Shown here in pieces: positions 1 to 5,964 of a stretch of 6,001 nt of DNA. Origin of the DNA: Deltaproteobacteria bacterium (GTDB lineage Bacteria > Bdellovibrionota > O2-12-FULL-43-9 > JACQJE01); the NCBI GenBank assembly GCA_016205125.1, contig JACQJE010000106.1:1-6001 (forward strand), given 5' to 3'. The position numbers and the translations under genes were made by a program. The notes under the pieces were generated by a model. The model was not told where the DNA came from, did no database searches, and saw only the letters and a program-made list of their open reading frames with translations. Each line of letters starts with the position of its first letter. Positions within the stretch are counted from its first letter, which is position 1.

Positions 1-26
1 CCTCCCCCATCGAGGGGGAGGGGGGG
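1..26. other. GC-rich hairpin at left edge, followed by a G run
   Basis: CCTCCCCC (1-8) is the exact reverse complement of GGGGGAGG (14-21), giving an 8-bp stem with the 5-nt loop ATCGA. The G run continues to position 26. No T tract follows on the plus strand, so it does not look like an intrinsic terminator for a gene entering from the left. The stem may extend beyond the window. It could be the edge of an intergenic repeat or a minus-strand structure; its function is unknown. Confidence 0.4.
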
Positions 27-117
27 TCGCCTCAAGTTATTGAGAAGTTACGCGGAAGCCTCCCCTTTAAATTTTCCCGCCATTTTACCGATGCGTATTT
101 TAGGGTTGTTTTTACAC

Positions 118-123
118 GAGGAG
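118..123 (+). promoter_or_regulatory. Ribosome binding site GAGGAG deciding the HEAT-protein start
   Basis: GAGGAG lies 9 nt before the ATG at 133. The open frame runs further upstream to a TTG at 40, but nothing resembling an SD precedes that codon, and the ATG at 133 places a normal signal peptide at the N-terminus. This site therefore fixes the start at 133. Confidence 0.7.
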
Positions 124-132
124 AAGATCGCC

Positions 133-819
133 ATGAGGAAGAAGGGGTTTGGAAAAATAAAAGGGGTATCCATTTTTCTCTGCTGTGTATTTCAATGGCT
201 CGTCTTTGGTTCCACTCTGGCGGATGAATTCATTGAACAGCGTCAGGAGAAAATTGAAGGAATCGTCACTCTGCTCAATCATAAGGACTACAATGTTCGA
301 TGGGCCGCAACGGTTGCGCTGGGAAATCTTGGAGATCAGAGGGCGGCAGAACCGCTGATCCAGTCACTCGAAGGGTCAATGAATAAGGACTATTATATTG
401 TGAGAGTTGCGGCTGTCAATGCGCTGGGAAAACTTCAGGACACGAGGGGGATCGATGCGCTGATTCGCGCGATGAGGACAGACAGGGAAGCGCTGGTACA
501 AGAATCGGCCGCGAGTGCTCTTGTCAAGGTTGTCAGCGGAATCGAATCTCCGCGCAGACCTGCATCTGTAAGGGATCGCGAATCGAGGCAAAAAATCATT
601 AAAGAACTGATCGGAATCCTCGCAAACAGGAAGGAAAAGAGCTACGTGCGGGGGCTTGCGGCCGATTCGCTCGGAAAGATTGGAGATCCCGAAGCGGTCA
701 AAGAGCTCAATCAAATCGCCTCTTCTGATCCGGATAAGCATGTGAGGGGAAAAGCGATTGACGCGCTTGCGCTCATTGGAGATCCAAGCGCCACTAAGTA
801 CCTCAAGCAGAGCAAATAA
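133..819 (+). CDS. Exported HEAT-repeat protein (PBS-lyase-type HEAT repeats)
   Basis: This is a 228-residue protein. Residues 1-30 look like a Sec signal peptide: basic start MRKKGFGKIK, hydrophobic stretch 11-29, and likely cleavage at TLA|DE after residue 30. No lipobox cysteine is present at the cleavage site, so a soluble periplasmic or secreted protein is more likely than a lipoprotein. The mature part is built of about five HEAT-type helical pairs, roughly residues 38-68, 71-102, 104-135, 153-184 and 187-217. They carry the recurring signature VRxxAAxALGxLGD followed by AxxxL; clear examples are VRWAATVALGNLGD, VRVAAVNALGKL and VRGLAADSLGKIGD. A charged insert (about 138-152) separates repeats three and four. 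Such proteins are usually binding scaffolds; no catalytic motif is seen and the partner is unknown. The gene is followed tail-to-tail by the minus-strand membrane gene, so it is not part of the liu operon. The family assignment is secure; the role is not known. Confidence 0.85.
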   Translation: MRKKGFGKIKGVSIFLCCVFQWLVFGSTLADEFIEQRQEKIEGIVTLLNHKDYNVRWAATVALGNLGDQRAAEPLIQSLEGSMNKDYYIVRVAAVNALGKLQDTRGIDALIRAMRTDREALVQESAASALVKVVSGIESPRRPASVRDRESRQKIIKELIGILANRKEKSYVRGLAADSLGKIGDPEAVKELNQIASSDPDKHVRGKAIDALALIGDPSATKYLKQSK

Positions 820-821
820 TC

Positions 822-1469
822 TCAGTAGAAAAAGGGGATAAATTTCTTCGTTCGGAGCGCATAAGCTTCAAACTCCCCTTTGTACTTATTTTGAAGGTAT
901 CGGGTCAGTACTGGGATATGAAAGAAAACAAAGCCTGCGGCAACCAGGAGAGGGATCAAACCGGCCCACCCCTGACGTGACAATATCACCCATCCCGCGA
1001 GCAAAACCGTATCTCCAAAGTAGTTGATATGTCTGGCCCATGAGAAGAGACCTTCCGTGTAGAGTTTTCCCTTATTCTCAGCCCTCATTTTCCACCAATG
1101 GCGTTGTAATTCTGACCCGGTGTTGAGAAAGGAACCAAAAAGGTAAAAAAGAGCCGCGATCCAATCCCATCCTCCAACAGGGACCCTGGTGTTTCGTCCC
1201 GCATAGGAGATCCCAACTGAAAAAATAAAGAAAGCCCCTGCGACAGAGAGCGCTTCACTCCACCTCATGCGGCGCCGCATGAGGTAAAAAAGAGTGACGG
1301 AAAGACGAAGAAAGTAAATCAGAGCGCAGGAGAAGAGGAGCACTCTGCGAAGAAAATCCCCCTCCGCCTCCTGGCGAAAGAGGAAATATCCCGCTAATAC
1401 CACTGTGGCGACATGGCTCAGTGCTAAGGCAATCTTTTGCGGAACTGACTTTCCATATTCTCCGTGCAT
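822..1469 (-). CDS. Integral membrane protein, DUF1295 / ICMT-like (steroid 5-alpha-reductase C-terminal fold)
   Basis: This is a 215-residue protein with hydrophobic segments at about 12-31, 43-64, 73-90, 102-117, 154-163 and 169-186, consistent with a multi-pass inner-membrane protein. The C-terminal half carries the family hallmark: LQRHWWKMRAENKGKLYTEG (119-140 region), then GLFSWARHINYFGD (140-153), and an end of the type YxxYxxRTKKFIPFF (about 196-214). This resembles DUF1295 and bacterial isoprenylcysteine-carboxyl-methyltransferase-like proteins, which typically have GLWxYSRHPNYFGE and bind NADPH or S-adenosylmethionine at this end. Here the proline of RHPNY is isoleucine. Which cofactor and substrate are used cannot be told from sequence. 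The start at 1469 has a strong SD, AAGGAGGG, just upstream. The gene is convergent with the HEAT gene (2 nt between stops) and divergent from liuB. A perfect 24-bp palindrome lies within it and encodes the basic loop MRRRMR. The fold is well supported; a specific enzyme activity is not. Confidence 0.75.
   Translation of the reverse strand: MHGEYGKSVPQKIALALSHVATVVLAGYFLFRQEAEGDFLRRVLLFSCALIYFLRLSVTLFYLMRRRMRWSEALSVAGAFFIFSVGISYAGRNTRVPVGGWDWIAALFYLFGSFLNTGSELQRHWWKMRAENKGKLYTEGLFSWARHINYFGDTVLLAGWVILSRQGWAGLIPLLVAAGFVFFHIPVLTRYLQNKYKGEFEAYALRTKKFIPFFY
1262..1285. repeat. Perfect 24-bp palindrome inside the membrane-protein gene
   Basis: The left arm ACCTCATGCGGC (1262-1273) is followed immediately by its exact reverse complement (1274-1285). 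An outer arm pair, TCACTC (1255-1260) with GAGTGA (1292-1297), also matches across a bulge of one C on the left and six A on the right. On the minus strand the T6 precedes rather than follows the structure, so it is not a terminator for that gene; on the plus strand A6 follows. It encodes residues around LMRRRMRW of the membrane protein. Confidence 0.85.
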
Positions 1470-1472
1470 AAA

Positions 1473-1480
1473 CCCTCCTT
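1473..1480 (-). promoter_or_regulatory. Strong ribosome binding site for the DUF1295/ICMT-like gene
   Basis: Read on the minus strand this is AAGGAGGG, a near-perfect anti-16S match, 3 nt before the ATG at 1469 (4-5 nt from the core). It confirms the minus-strand start and is much stronger than any SD in front of the liu genes. Confidence 0.75.
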
Positions 1481-1521
1481 AAGTTGCAACCCATTCTAAA
1501 TTGAGTTACACGAGAAAGAAT

Positions 1522-3141
1522 ATGAAGACAATCATCACAAGAATCAATACAAAAAATGCGGACTATCGCGCGAACCTGCAGGTCAATAAAAAACTGAGTG
1601 AAGAGCTGAGAGATCGTTTGAAAAAAGTTGCAGAAGGGGGGGCCAGAGAGGCGCGGGAACTTCACAAATCGAGAAAAAAGCTCTTCGTGCGCGACAGGAT
1701 TGAGCGCCTTCTCGATCCAGACACCCCTTTTCTGGAACTGAGCCCTCTTGCCGCGTACAACTCATACAACAATGAAGTCCCTGCGGCGGGGATCATCACC
1801 GGTGTCGGGATGGTTTCCGGAGTCCACTCTGTCATTGTTGCAAACGATGCGACAGTCAAGGGGGGGACCTATTATCCTGAAACGATCAGGAAACACCTGC
1901 GGGCGCAGGAGATTTCCCTTCAGAACCGACTCCCCGTGATCTACCTTGCCGATTCGGGCGGGGCTCATCTTCCGGTCCAGGCAGAGGTCTTCCCGGACCG
2001 CTTCCACTTTGGCCGCATCTTTTATAACCAGGCCACCCTCTCGGCGCTCGGCATTCCGCAAATTTCAGTCGTCATGGGGATGTGTACGGCTGGCGGCGCC
2101 TATGTTCCTGCGATGAGCGACGAGAATGTCATCGTGAGAGGAATCGGCACCATTTACTTAGGAGGTCCTCCTCTTGTCAAAGCAGCGACGGGTGAAGACG
2201 TTTCGGCAGAGGAACTGGGCGGCGGCGAAGTCCATTCCCGCATTTCGGGAGTCACGGATCACCTGGCGGAATCGGATGAGCATGCCCTTGAGATCTGTCG
2301 TTCGATCGTGTCGTGCCTGGGACGCAGAGTCACCTCCTGGTTTGATTTAATCGACCCGGAAGAGCCAGCCTATCCCGCCGAAGAGCTTTATGGGATTCTC
2401 CCGCAGGATTTAAAACACCCCTTTGAGATGAGAGAGATCATCGCGCGCCTTGTGGATGGGAGCCGCATTCACGAATTTAAGGAAAATTACGGAACAACCC
2501 TCGTCTGCTGTTTTGCGCGGTGGATGGGATATCTTGTCGGCATTATCGCCAACAACGGCGTTCTCTTTTCCGAATCGGCGCTGAAAGGGGCTCATTTCAT
2601 CGAACTCTGCAATCAGCGCGGCATTCCGATCCTCTTCCTCCAGAATATTACCGGATTCATGGTGGGTAAACGGTACGAGCAGGGGGGGATCACGCGCGAC
2701 GGGGCGAAACTGGTCCAGGCTGTCGCCTGCGCAACGGTGCCGAAGCTCACCGTCATCATCGGAAGCTCGCATGGCGCTGGAAATTACGCCATGTGCGGGC
2801 GCGCTTATGAGCCGCGTTTCCTCTTCATGTGGCCCAACTCGCGCATTTCGGTCATGGGAGCGGAACAGGCGGCCGCCGTCATGGCGGCGATTAAGCGTCA
2901 GCAGGCAGAGCGGGGAGGAAAGAAGCTCAACCGGGAAGAGGAGAAGAAAGCCTCTGAGGCTCTCATCCGCAAATATGAGGAAGAGGGGAGTCCTTACTAC
3001 AGTACAGCGCGCCTGTGGGATGACGGGATTATCGATCCTCTCAAAACGCGCGAGCTGGTAGGTCTTGGCCTGACCCTTGTCTCCGGAGATCCGTCAGATC
3101 CGGTTCCCTATCCGATGCGTTTTCCGGTTTTCAGGATGTAA
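1522..3141 (+). CDS. liuB: Methylcrotonyl-CoA carboxylase, carboxyltransferase (beta) subunit (LiuB/MccB)
   Basis: LiuB transfers the carboxyl group from carboxybiotin to 3-methylcrotonyl-CoA, forming 3-methylglutaconyl-CoA in cytosolic leucine/isovalerate catabolism; the family acts as an alpha6-beta6 complex. The protein has 539 residues, the usual beta-subunit length. Motifs in order: [20 protein letters not shown] (46-65), [13 protein letters not shown] (107-119), [17 protein letters not shown] (144-160), FGRIFYNQ (163-170), the N-domain oxyanion loop [14 protein letters not shown] (188-201), [13 protein letters not shown] (213-225), [17 protein letters not shown] (374-390), the C-domain loop [16 protein letters not shown] (414-429), [15 protein letters not shown] (437-451), [17 protein letters not shown] (490-506) and the C-terminus FRM. 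These indicate an MCC-type beta subunit rather than propionyl- or acetyl-CoA carboxylase. Geranyl-CoA carboxylase beta is the nearest alternative, but the B-C-D gene order favours liu. The ATG at 1522 is preferred over the in-frame TTG at 1501, which has no SD. The SD for 1522 is itself weak (GAGAAAGA, 1512-1519). Histidines at 149 and 417 are unusual. Confidence 0.93.
   Translation: MKTIITRINTKNADYRANLQVNKKLSEELRDRLKKVAEGGAREARELHKSRKKLFVRDRIERLLDPDTPFLELSPLAAYNSYNNEVPAAGIITGVGMVSGVHSVIVANDATVKGGTYYPETIRKHLRAQEISLQNRLPVIYLADSGGAHLPVQAEVFPDRFHFGRIFYNQATLSALGIPQISVVMGMCTAGGAYVPAMSDENVIVRGIGTIYLGGPPLVKAATGEDVSAEELGGGEVHSRISGVTDHLAESDEHALEICRSIVSCLGRRVTSWFDLIDPEEPAYPAEELYGILPQDLKHPFEMREIIARLVDGSRIHEFKENYGTTLVCCFARWMGYLVGIIANNGVLFSESALKGAHFIELCNQRGIPILFLQNITGFMVGKRYEQGGITRDGAKLVQAVACATVPKLTVIIGSSHGAGNYAMCGRAYEPRFLFMWPNSRISVMGAEQAAAVMAAIKRQQAERGGKKLNREEEKKASEALIRKYEEEGSPYYSTARLWDDGIIDPLKTRELVGLGLTLVSGDPSDPVPYPMRFPVFRM
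3133..3136 (+). promoter_or_regulatory. Ribosome binding site AGGA deciding the liuC start
   Basis: AGGA lies within the last codons of liuB, 6 nt before the ATG at 3143. The liuC frame stays open upstream to 3077 inside liuB, but that extension is overlap sequence with no crotonase similarity, so 3143 is the start. Confidence 0.6.
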
Positions 3142-3142
3142 A

Positions 3143-3928
3143 ATGAAGAATTTTGAGACTCTCAATGTAGAAACAGAGGGCCGCGGCGTGAAAGTGACGC
3201 TCAACAGGCCGCAGTTCCGGAATGCTTTAAACCGGGTGATGATTTCGGAACTCACCTCTTCATTCGAAGAACTCCATCGCTCTGAAGCGCGGTATGTTTT
3301 CCTTCAGGGGGAAGGAGATTTTTTCTGTGCAGGTGCAGATATCCAGTGGATGCGCGAAAGCAAGAATTACATGTATGAAGAGAATTACCAGGATGCGGAG
3401 ACTTTGGTGAGTCTGTTTGAAGCGATCTTCCGCTGTCCCCTTCCTGTCATTGCATTGATACAGGGGGGGGCGTTTGGCGGCGCGCTTGGCCTGATTGCAG
3501 CTTCGGACATCGCGATAGCTGAAGGGAGTGCGAAATTCTCCTTTAGCGAAGTGAAGCTCGGGCTCATCCCTGCGGTCGTTTCCGCTTTTGCGATTCCCAA
3601 GATCGGTATTTCCGCGGCTCGCCGCCTCTTCCTCACGTCAGCTCTTTTCAGTGCGGAGGAGGCTAAAGCGATTGGCCTGATTCATCAGGTGGTCTCTTCG
3701 ACAGGAGCGCTCAAAGAGGCTGCGGCAAAAGTGGCAGACGAGATCCTGGCAGGGGGACCACGGGCGATTAGAGAGACCAAGCGTCTTCTCCTGGAGGAGT
3801 ATGCGCCATTGAGTGAGCGGAGAGTGAAAAACTGCGTCGATGCCATAGCCGCCATTCGTGTGGCGGAGGAGGCTCAGGAGGGGCTGAGCGCTTTTTTGGA
3901 AAAGCGACCTCCGCGGTGGAAACAGTAA
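3143..3928 (+). CDS. liuC: Methylglutaconyl-CoA hydratase, enoyl-CoA hydratase family (LiuC)
   Basis: LiuC hydrates 3-methylglutaconyl-CoA to 3-hydroxy-3-methylglutaryl-CoA, the step after the carboxylase. The 261-residue length is typical of the crotonase superfamily. Visible motifs: LNRPQFRNAL (20-29); the CoA-binding and oxyanion segment CAGADIQWMRES (62-73); the second oxyanion loop GGAFGGALG (108-116); DIAIAEGSAKFSFSEVKLGLIP (within 122-143), containing the conserved catalytic Glu136; ARRLFLTSALFSAEEAKAIGLI (159-180); and the C-terminus EGLSAFLEKRPPRWK, closely like AUH-type methylglutaconyl-CoA hydratases. The position of the other catalytic glutamate of classical crotonase (Glu144 in rat) is Gly116 here. 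From memory that is normal in bacterial LiuC-like proteins and argues against a general short-chain crotonase. The gene begins 1 nt after the liuB stop, so the two are co-transcribed and probably translationally coupled. The superfamily is certain; the substrate rests on the operon and on the WMR and C-terminal signatures. Confidence 0.9.
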   Translation: MKNFETLNVETEGRGVKVTLNRPQFRNALNRVMISELTSSFEELHRSEARYVFLQGEGDFFCAGADIQWMRESKNYMYEENYQDAETLVSLFEAIFRCPLPVIALIQGGAFGGALGLIAASDIAIAEGSAKFSFSEVKLGLIPAVVSAFAIPKIGISAARRLFLTSALFSAEEAKAIGLIHQVVSSTGALKEAAAKVADEILAGGPRAIRETKRLLLEEYAPLSERRVKNCVDAIAAIRVAEEAQEGLSAFLEKRPPRWKQ

Positions 3929-3934
3929 AAAGGT

Positions 3935-5407
3935 ATGTTTAAAAAAGTCCTCATCGCCAACCGGGGAGAAATTGCCCTTCGCGTTGCAAAAACATTGAAA
4001 CGCCTCCGGATCCCTTCTGTTGCCCTCTATCTGCAGCAGGAAGCGGATGCCCTTCATGTGCAATTTGCAGATGAGGCCAGCCTCCTGGATGGAGAGAGTC
4101 TTTCAGAGACTTACCTCGATATTGAGCTGATGATCTCGCTCGCAAAAAAACAGGGCTGTGACGCCATCCACCCGGGTTACGGCTTTCTCTCTGAAAATCC
4201 CCTCTTTTCTGAAGCGTGCCGCAAAAATCAGATCCGCTTTATTGGTCCATCACCCGAAGCGATGCGCAAGGTTGGGAATAAACTCTCCTCCCGAAAACTT
4301 GCCGAAAAAGTCGGTGTCCCTGTGGTCCCTTACGCAGAGATTCCAGACGATGGAGTCCTTTCCTCTGCGGATCAGAAAAGAATCGGCTTCCCGCTCATGA
4401 TTAAGGCCGCCGCAGGAGGGGGGGGAAAGGGGCTGAAACGGGTCGACAGCCCAAAAGAGTTGAAAGAGGCGGTTGAAAGTGCGCGGCGCGAAGCCAAATC
4501 CGCATTTGGCAATCCGCGGATCTATGCAGAAAAGTACCTGGAAAAAGTGCGCCACATCGAAATTCAGATCATGGGAGACCGACATGGAAATATCCTCTCT
4601 CTTGGAGAGAGGGAATGCTCTTCGCAGAGGCGCCACCAGAAAATCATCGAAGAGAGCCCTTCCCCCTTTGTCGATGAAGCCCTTCGCAAAAAATTATCTC
4701 ATGCGGCCCGGCAAATCGCAGAAGAAGCGCATTATGAAAATGCAGGAACCGTCGAGTTTCTCGTCGACCGGGAAAAGGAGTTCTATTTCCTGGAAGTCAA
4801 TGCCCGCCTCCAGGTCGAGCACTCTGTCACAGAAATGCGGACAGGATTAGATCTGGTAGAGCTCCAACTCAAAGCGGCGGCAGGCGAGTGCCTCCCTATT
4901 CGCCAGGAAGAGATCCCCTTCCGGGGTCACGCCATTGAGGCCAGGATCAACGCTGAAAATCCAGAGCAGGGCTTCCTTCCGGAAAGCGGGCGGGTGATTG
5001 CGCTCCACTTTCCATCGCTCGAACATCTTCGTATTGATACAGCCCTCACAACACAGAGTGAAGTCACTCCTGCTTTTGATCCTCTGCTCTGCAAAATGAT
5101 CACATGGGGAGAAGGCCGGGAAACGGCGCGCAAACGACTCCTTGAAGCGCTCTCGGAGACAATTCTCCTTGGAGTAGGTTCAAACCTCGATTTTCTAAAA
5201 TTCATCCTTGCCTCTCCCCCATTCATCAGGGGTGAAATATATACCTCGACCATCGAGGAATTGATCAGAGGGAAAGGAAAAAATCTTTCGGAGATTGAAT
5301 CGCTTTTAGCGGTCACTGCGGCCTGGCTTGCGAGCAGGGAATCGCGGCGTGGAGGGCCAAAAGAGTCTCTCACTCCGTGGACCCGCCTTGGCCCCTGGAG
5401 ACTTTAA
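3935..5407 (+). CDS. liuD: Methylcrotonyl-CoA carboxylase biotin carboxylase subunit, N-terminal part of a split LiuD/MccA
   Basis: This subunit performs ATP- and bicarbonate-dependent carboxylation of biotin on the carrier protein encoded next. Its 490 residues cover the whole biotin carboxylase domain set. Visible are MFKKVLIANRGEIALRV (1-17), HPGYGFLSENPLF (79-91), FIGPSPEAM (102-110), Lys116, PLMIKAAAGGGGKG with Lys157 and the glycine loop (153-166), GERECSSQRRHQKIIEE (224-240), FLEVNARLQVEHSVTEM with Glu287, Asn289 and Arg291 (285-301), and GHAIEARINAENP with Arg337 (331-343). All catalytic positions known from E. coli AccC are present. Ser230 (usually Val or Met) and Ala290 (usually Thr) are mild departures. 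Usual MccA proteins are about 650-670 residues and continue into a BT domain and biotin domain. This frame stops at PWTRLGPWRL, the point where homologues enter the BT domain, and the remainder lies in the next gene. The start is 6 nt after liuC; only a very close AAGG precedes the ATG, so translation probably depends on coupling to liuC. Confidence 0.92.
   Translation: MFKKVLIANRGEIALRVAKTLKRLRIPSVALYLQQEADALHVQFADEASLLDGESLSETYLDIELMISLAKKQGCDAIHPGYGFLSENPLFSEACRKNQIRFIGPSPEAMRKVGNKLSSRKLAEKVGVPVVPYAEIPDDGVLSSADQKRIGFPLMIKAAAGGGGKGLKRVDSPKELKEAVESARREAKSAFGNPRIYAEKYLEKVRHIEIQIMGDRHGNILSLGERECSSQRRHQKIIEESPSPFVDEALRKKLSHAARQIAEEAHYENAGTVEFLVDREKEFYFLEVNARLQVEHSVTEMRTGLDLVELQLKAAAGECLPIRQEEIPFRGHAIEARINAENPEQGFLPESGRVIALHFPSLEHLRIDTALTTQSEVTPAFDPLLCKMITWGEGRETARKRLLEALSETILLGVGSNLDFLKFILASPPFIRGEIYTSTIEELIRGKGKNLSEIESLLAVTAAWLASRESRRGGPKESLTPWTRLGPWRL
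4594..4612. repeat. Short inverted repeat within liuD
   Basis: CCTCTCTC (4594-4601) and GAGAGAGG (4605-4612) form an 8-bp stem with a 3-nt loop, TTG. It lies in the codons for ILSLGERE, a conserved part of the biotin carboxylase, so codon constraint alone may explain it. No T tract follows. Confidence 0.4.
5397..5400 (+). promoter_or_regulatory. Candidate ribosome binding site GGAG for the split-off carrier gene
   Basis: GGAG ends 9 nt before the ATG at 5410 and lies upstream of the liuD stop (5405-5407), as expected for termination-reinitiation. The four bases also fall in the codons for the conserved Trp-Arg of PWRL, so they may be there by coincidence. Confidence 0.45.
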
Positions 5408-5409
5408 CA

Positions 5410-5964
5410 ATGCCGCGTTTCATCCTTCAGCATGGAGAAGATCGCTACGAAGCGGAGGTCCAATGGCTCAAAGGGGAGCAATGCGACGTCATTCTGCGTT
5501 CTGAAAATCAACGAAAAAAAATAAGCAACGTTAAATTGGACAAGAAGGATGCAGAGGGGGGCTTTATCGCTCATCTTGGCAGTCATCTCCTTCGCGGCCT
5601 CGTCAAAAAGAGGGGGGACGATCTCTGGATCTGGACCCCTCAGCAGACGCTTCATTTGCGACTCACCCGACCGCATGTCCATCTCGCAAGTATTGAGAGT
5701 CCTGCGGAAAATCTGATCCGAGCTCCGATGACTGGAAAAATTGTAAAAATTGCCGTTAAGGAAGGGGAGGCGGTTGGCCGGGGGGAAGTGATCGTTATTT
5801 TCGAGGCGATGAAAATGGAGTATCCCTTGACGGCGTCCCATGAGGGCCATGTCGAGAAAATTCTGACAAAAGTTGGAGAACAGGTCGACCTGGGAAAAAT
5901 TTTAGTTGAAATGACGGCACCCAAAAAGCGTGAAAGCAGATTGAAAAAAAGCCGAAGGAAGTGA
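5410..5964 (+). CDS. Biotin carrier protein with BT domain, C-terminal part of a split LiuD/MccA
   Basis: This 184-residue protein holds the part missing from the upstream biotin carboxylase. Residues 1 to about 95 (MPRFILQHGEDRYEAEV onward, including LWIWTPQQTLHLRL) resemble the BT beta-barrel that docks the alpha subunit onto the beta subunit. Residues 101-168 form a biotinyl domain with the hinge RAPMTGKIVKI (104-114) and the biotinylation motif EAMKMEYPL, in which Lys135 is the expected biotin site. A strongly basic tail, TAPKKRESRLKKSRRK, extends past the normal domain end, so Lys135 is 49 residues from the C-terminus instead of the usual 35 or so. The ATG at 5410, 2 nt after the liuD stop, is preferred; the frame is open to an ATG at 5377, but that part overlaps liuD codons. 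The product would shuttle carboxybiotin between the LiuD part and LiuB after biotinylation by BirA. It may be a genuine separate subunit or the product of a frameshift in a fused gene. The domain identity is secure. Confidence 0.88.
   Translation: MPRFILQHGEDRYEAEVQWLKGEQCDVILRSENQRKKISNVKLDKKDAEGGFIAHLGSHLLRGLVKKRGDDLWIWTPQQTLHLRLTRPHVHLASIESPAENLIRAPMTGKIVKIAVKEGEAVGRGEVIVIFEAMKMEYPLTASHEGHVEKILTKVGEQVDLGKILVEMTAPKKRESRLKKSRRK

Noticed and set aside
40..101. Sigma70-like promoter for the HEAT gene (TTGAGA at 40-45 with TTTAAA at 66-71, or TATTTT at 96-101)
   Set aside because: The first pair has a 20-nt spacer and the second has no -35 at a usable distance; AT-rich stretches of this kind are common.
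40..132. Upstream extension of the HEAT-protein frame from a TTG at 40
   Set aside because: There is no SD before position 40, the added residues show no family similarity, and the ATG at 133 has both a GAGGAG site and a proper signal peptide.
376..741. Minus-strand open frame of 121 codons opposite the HEAT gene
   Set aside because: It is fully antisense to a clear HEAT-repeat gene, and its product shows no recognisable domain.
819..822. Bidirectional terminator between the convergent HEAT and membrane-protein genes
   Set aside because: Only two bases separate the stop codons, and no hairpin with T tracts is seen at the junction.
1501..1521. TTG start at 1501 for liuB
   Set aside because: No SD precedes it and the seven extra residues are not family-like; the ATG at 1522 gives the usual length.
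4250..4636. Minus-strand open frame of 128 codons opposite liuD
   Set aside because: It is antisense to highly conserved biotin carboxylase codons and its product is unlike any family I know.
5398..5412. Programmed -1 ribosomal frameshift joining liuD to the carrier frame
   Set aside because: The bases before the stop, in zero frame AGA CTT TAA, do not form a slippery X XXY YYZ heptamer and re-pair poorly after a -1 shift. Reinitiation at 5410 or a simple frameshift is more plausible.
1522..5964. Geranyl-CoA carboxylase (atu) operon for acyclic terpene use
   Set aside because: The enzymes are related, but the order carboxyltransferase, hydratase, biotin carboxylase without an intervening acyl-CoA dehydrogenase matches liuBCD, and LiuC carries methylglutaconyl-CoA hydratase signatures.
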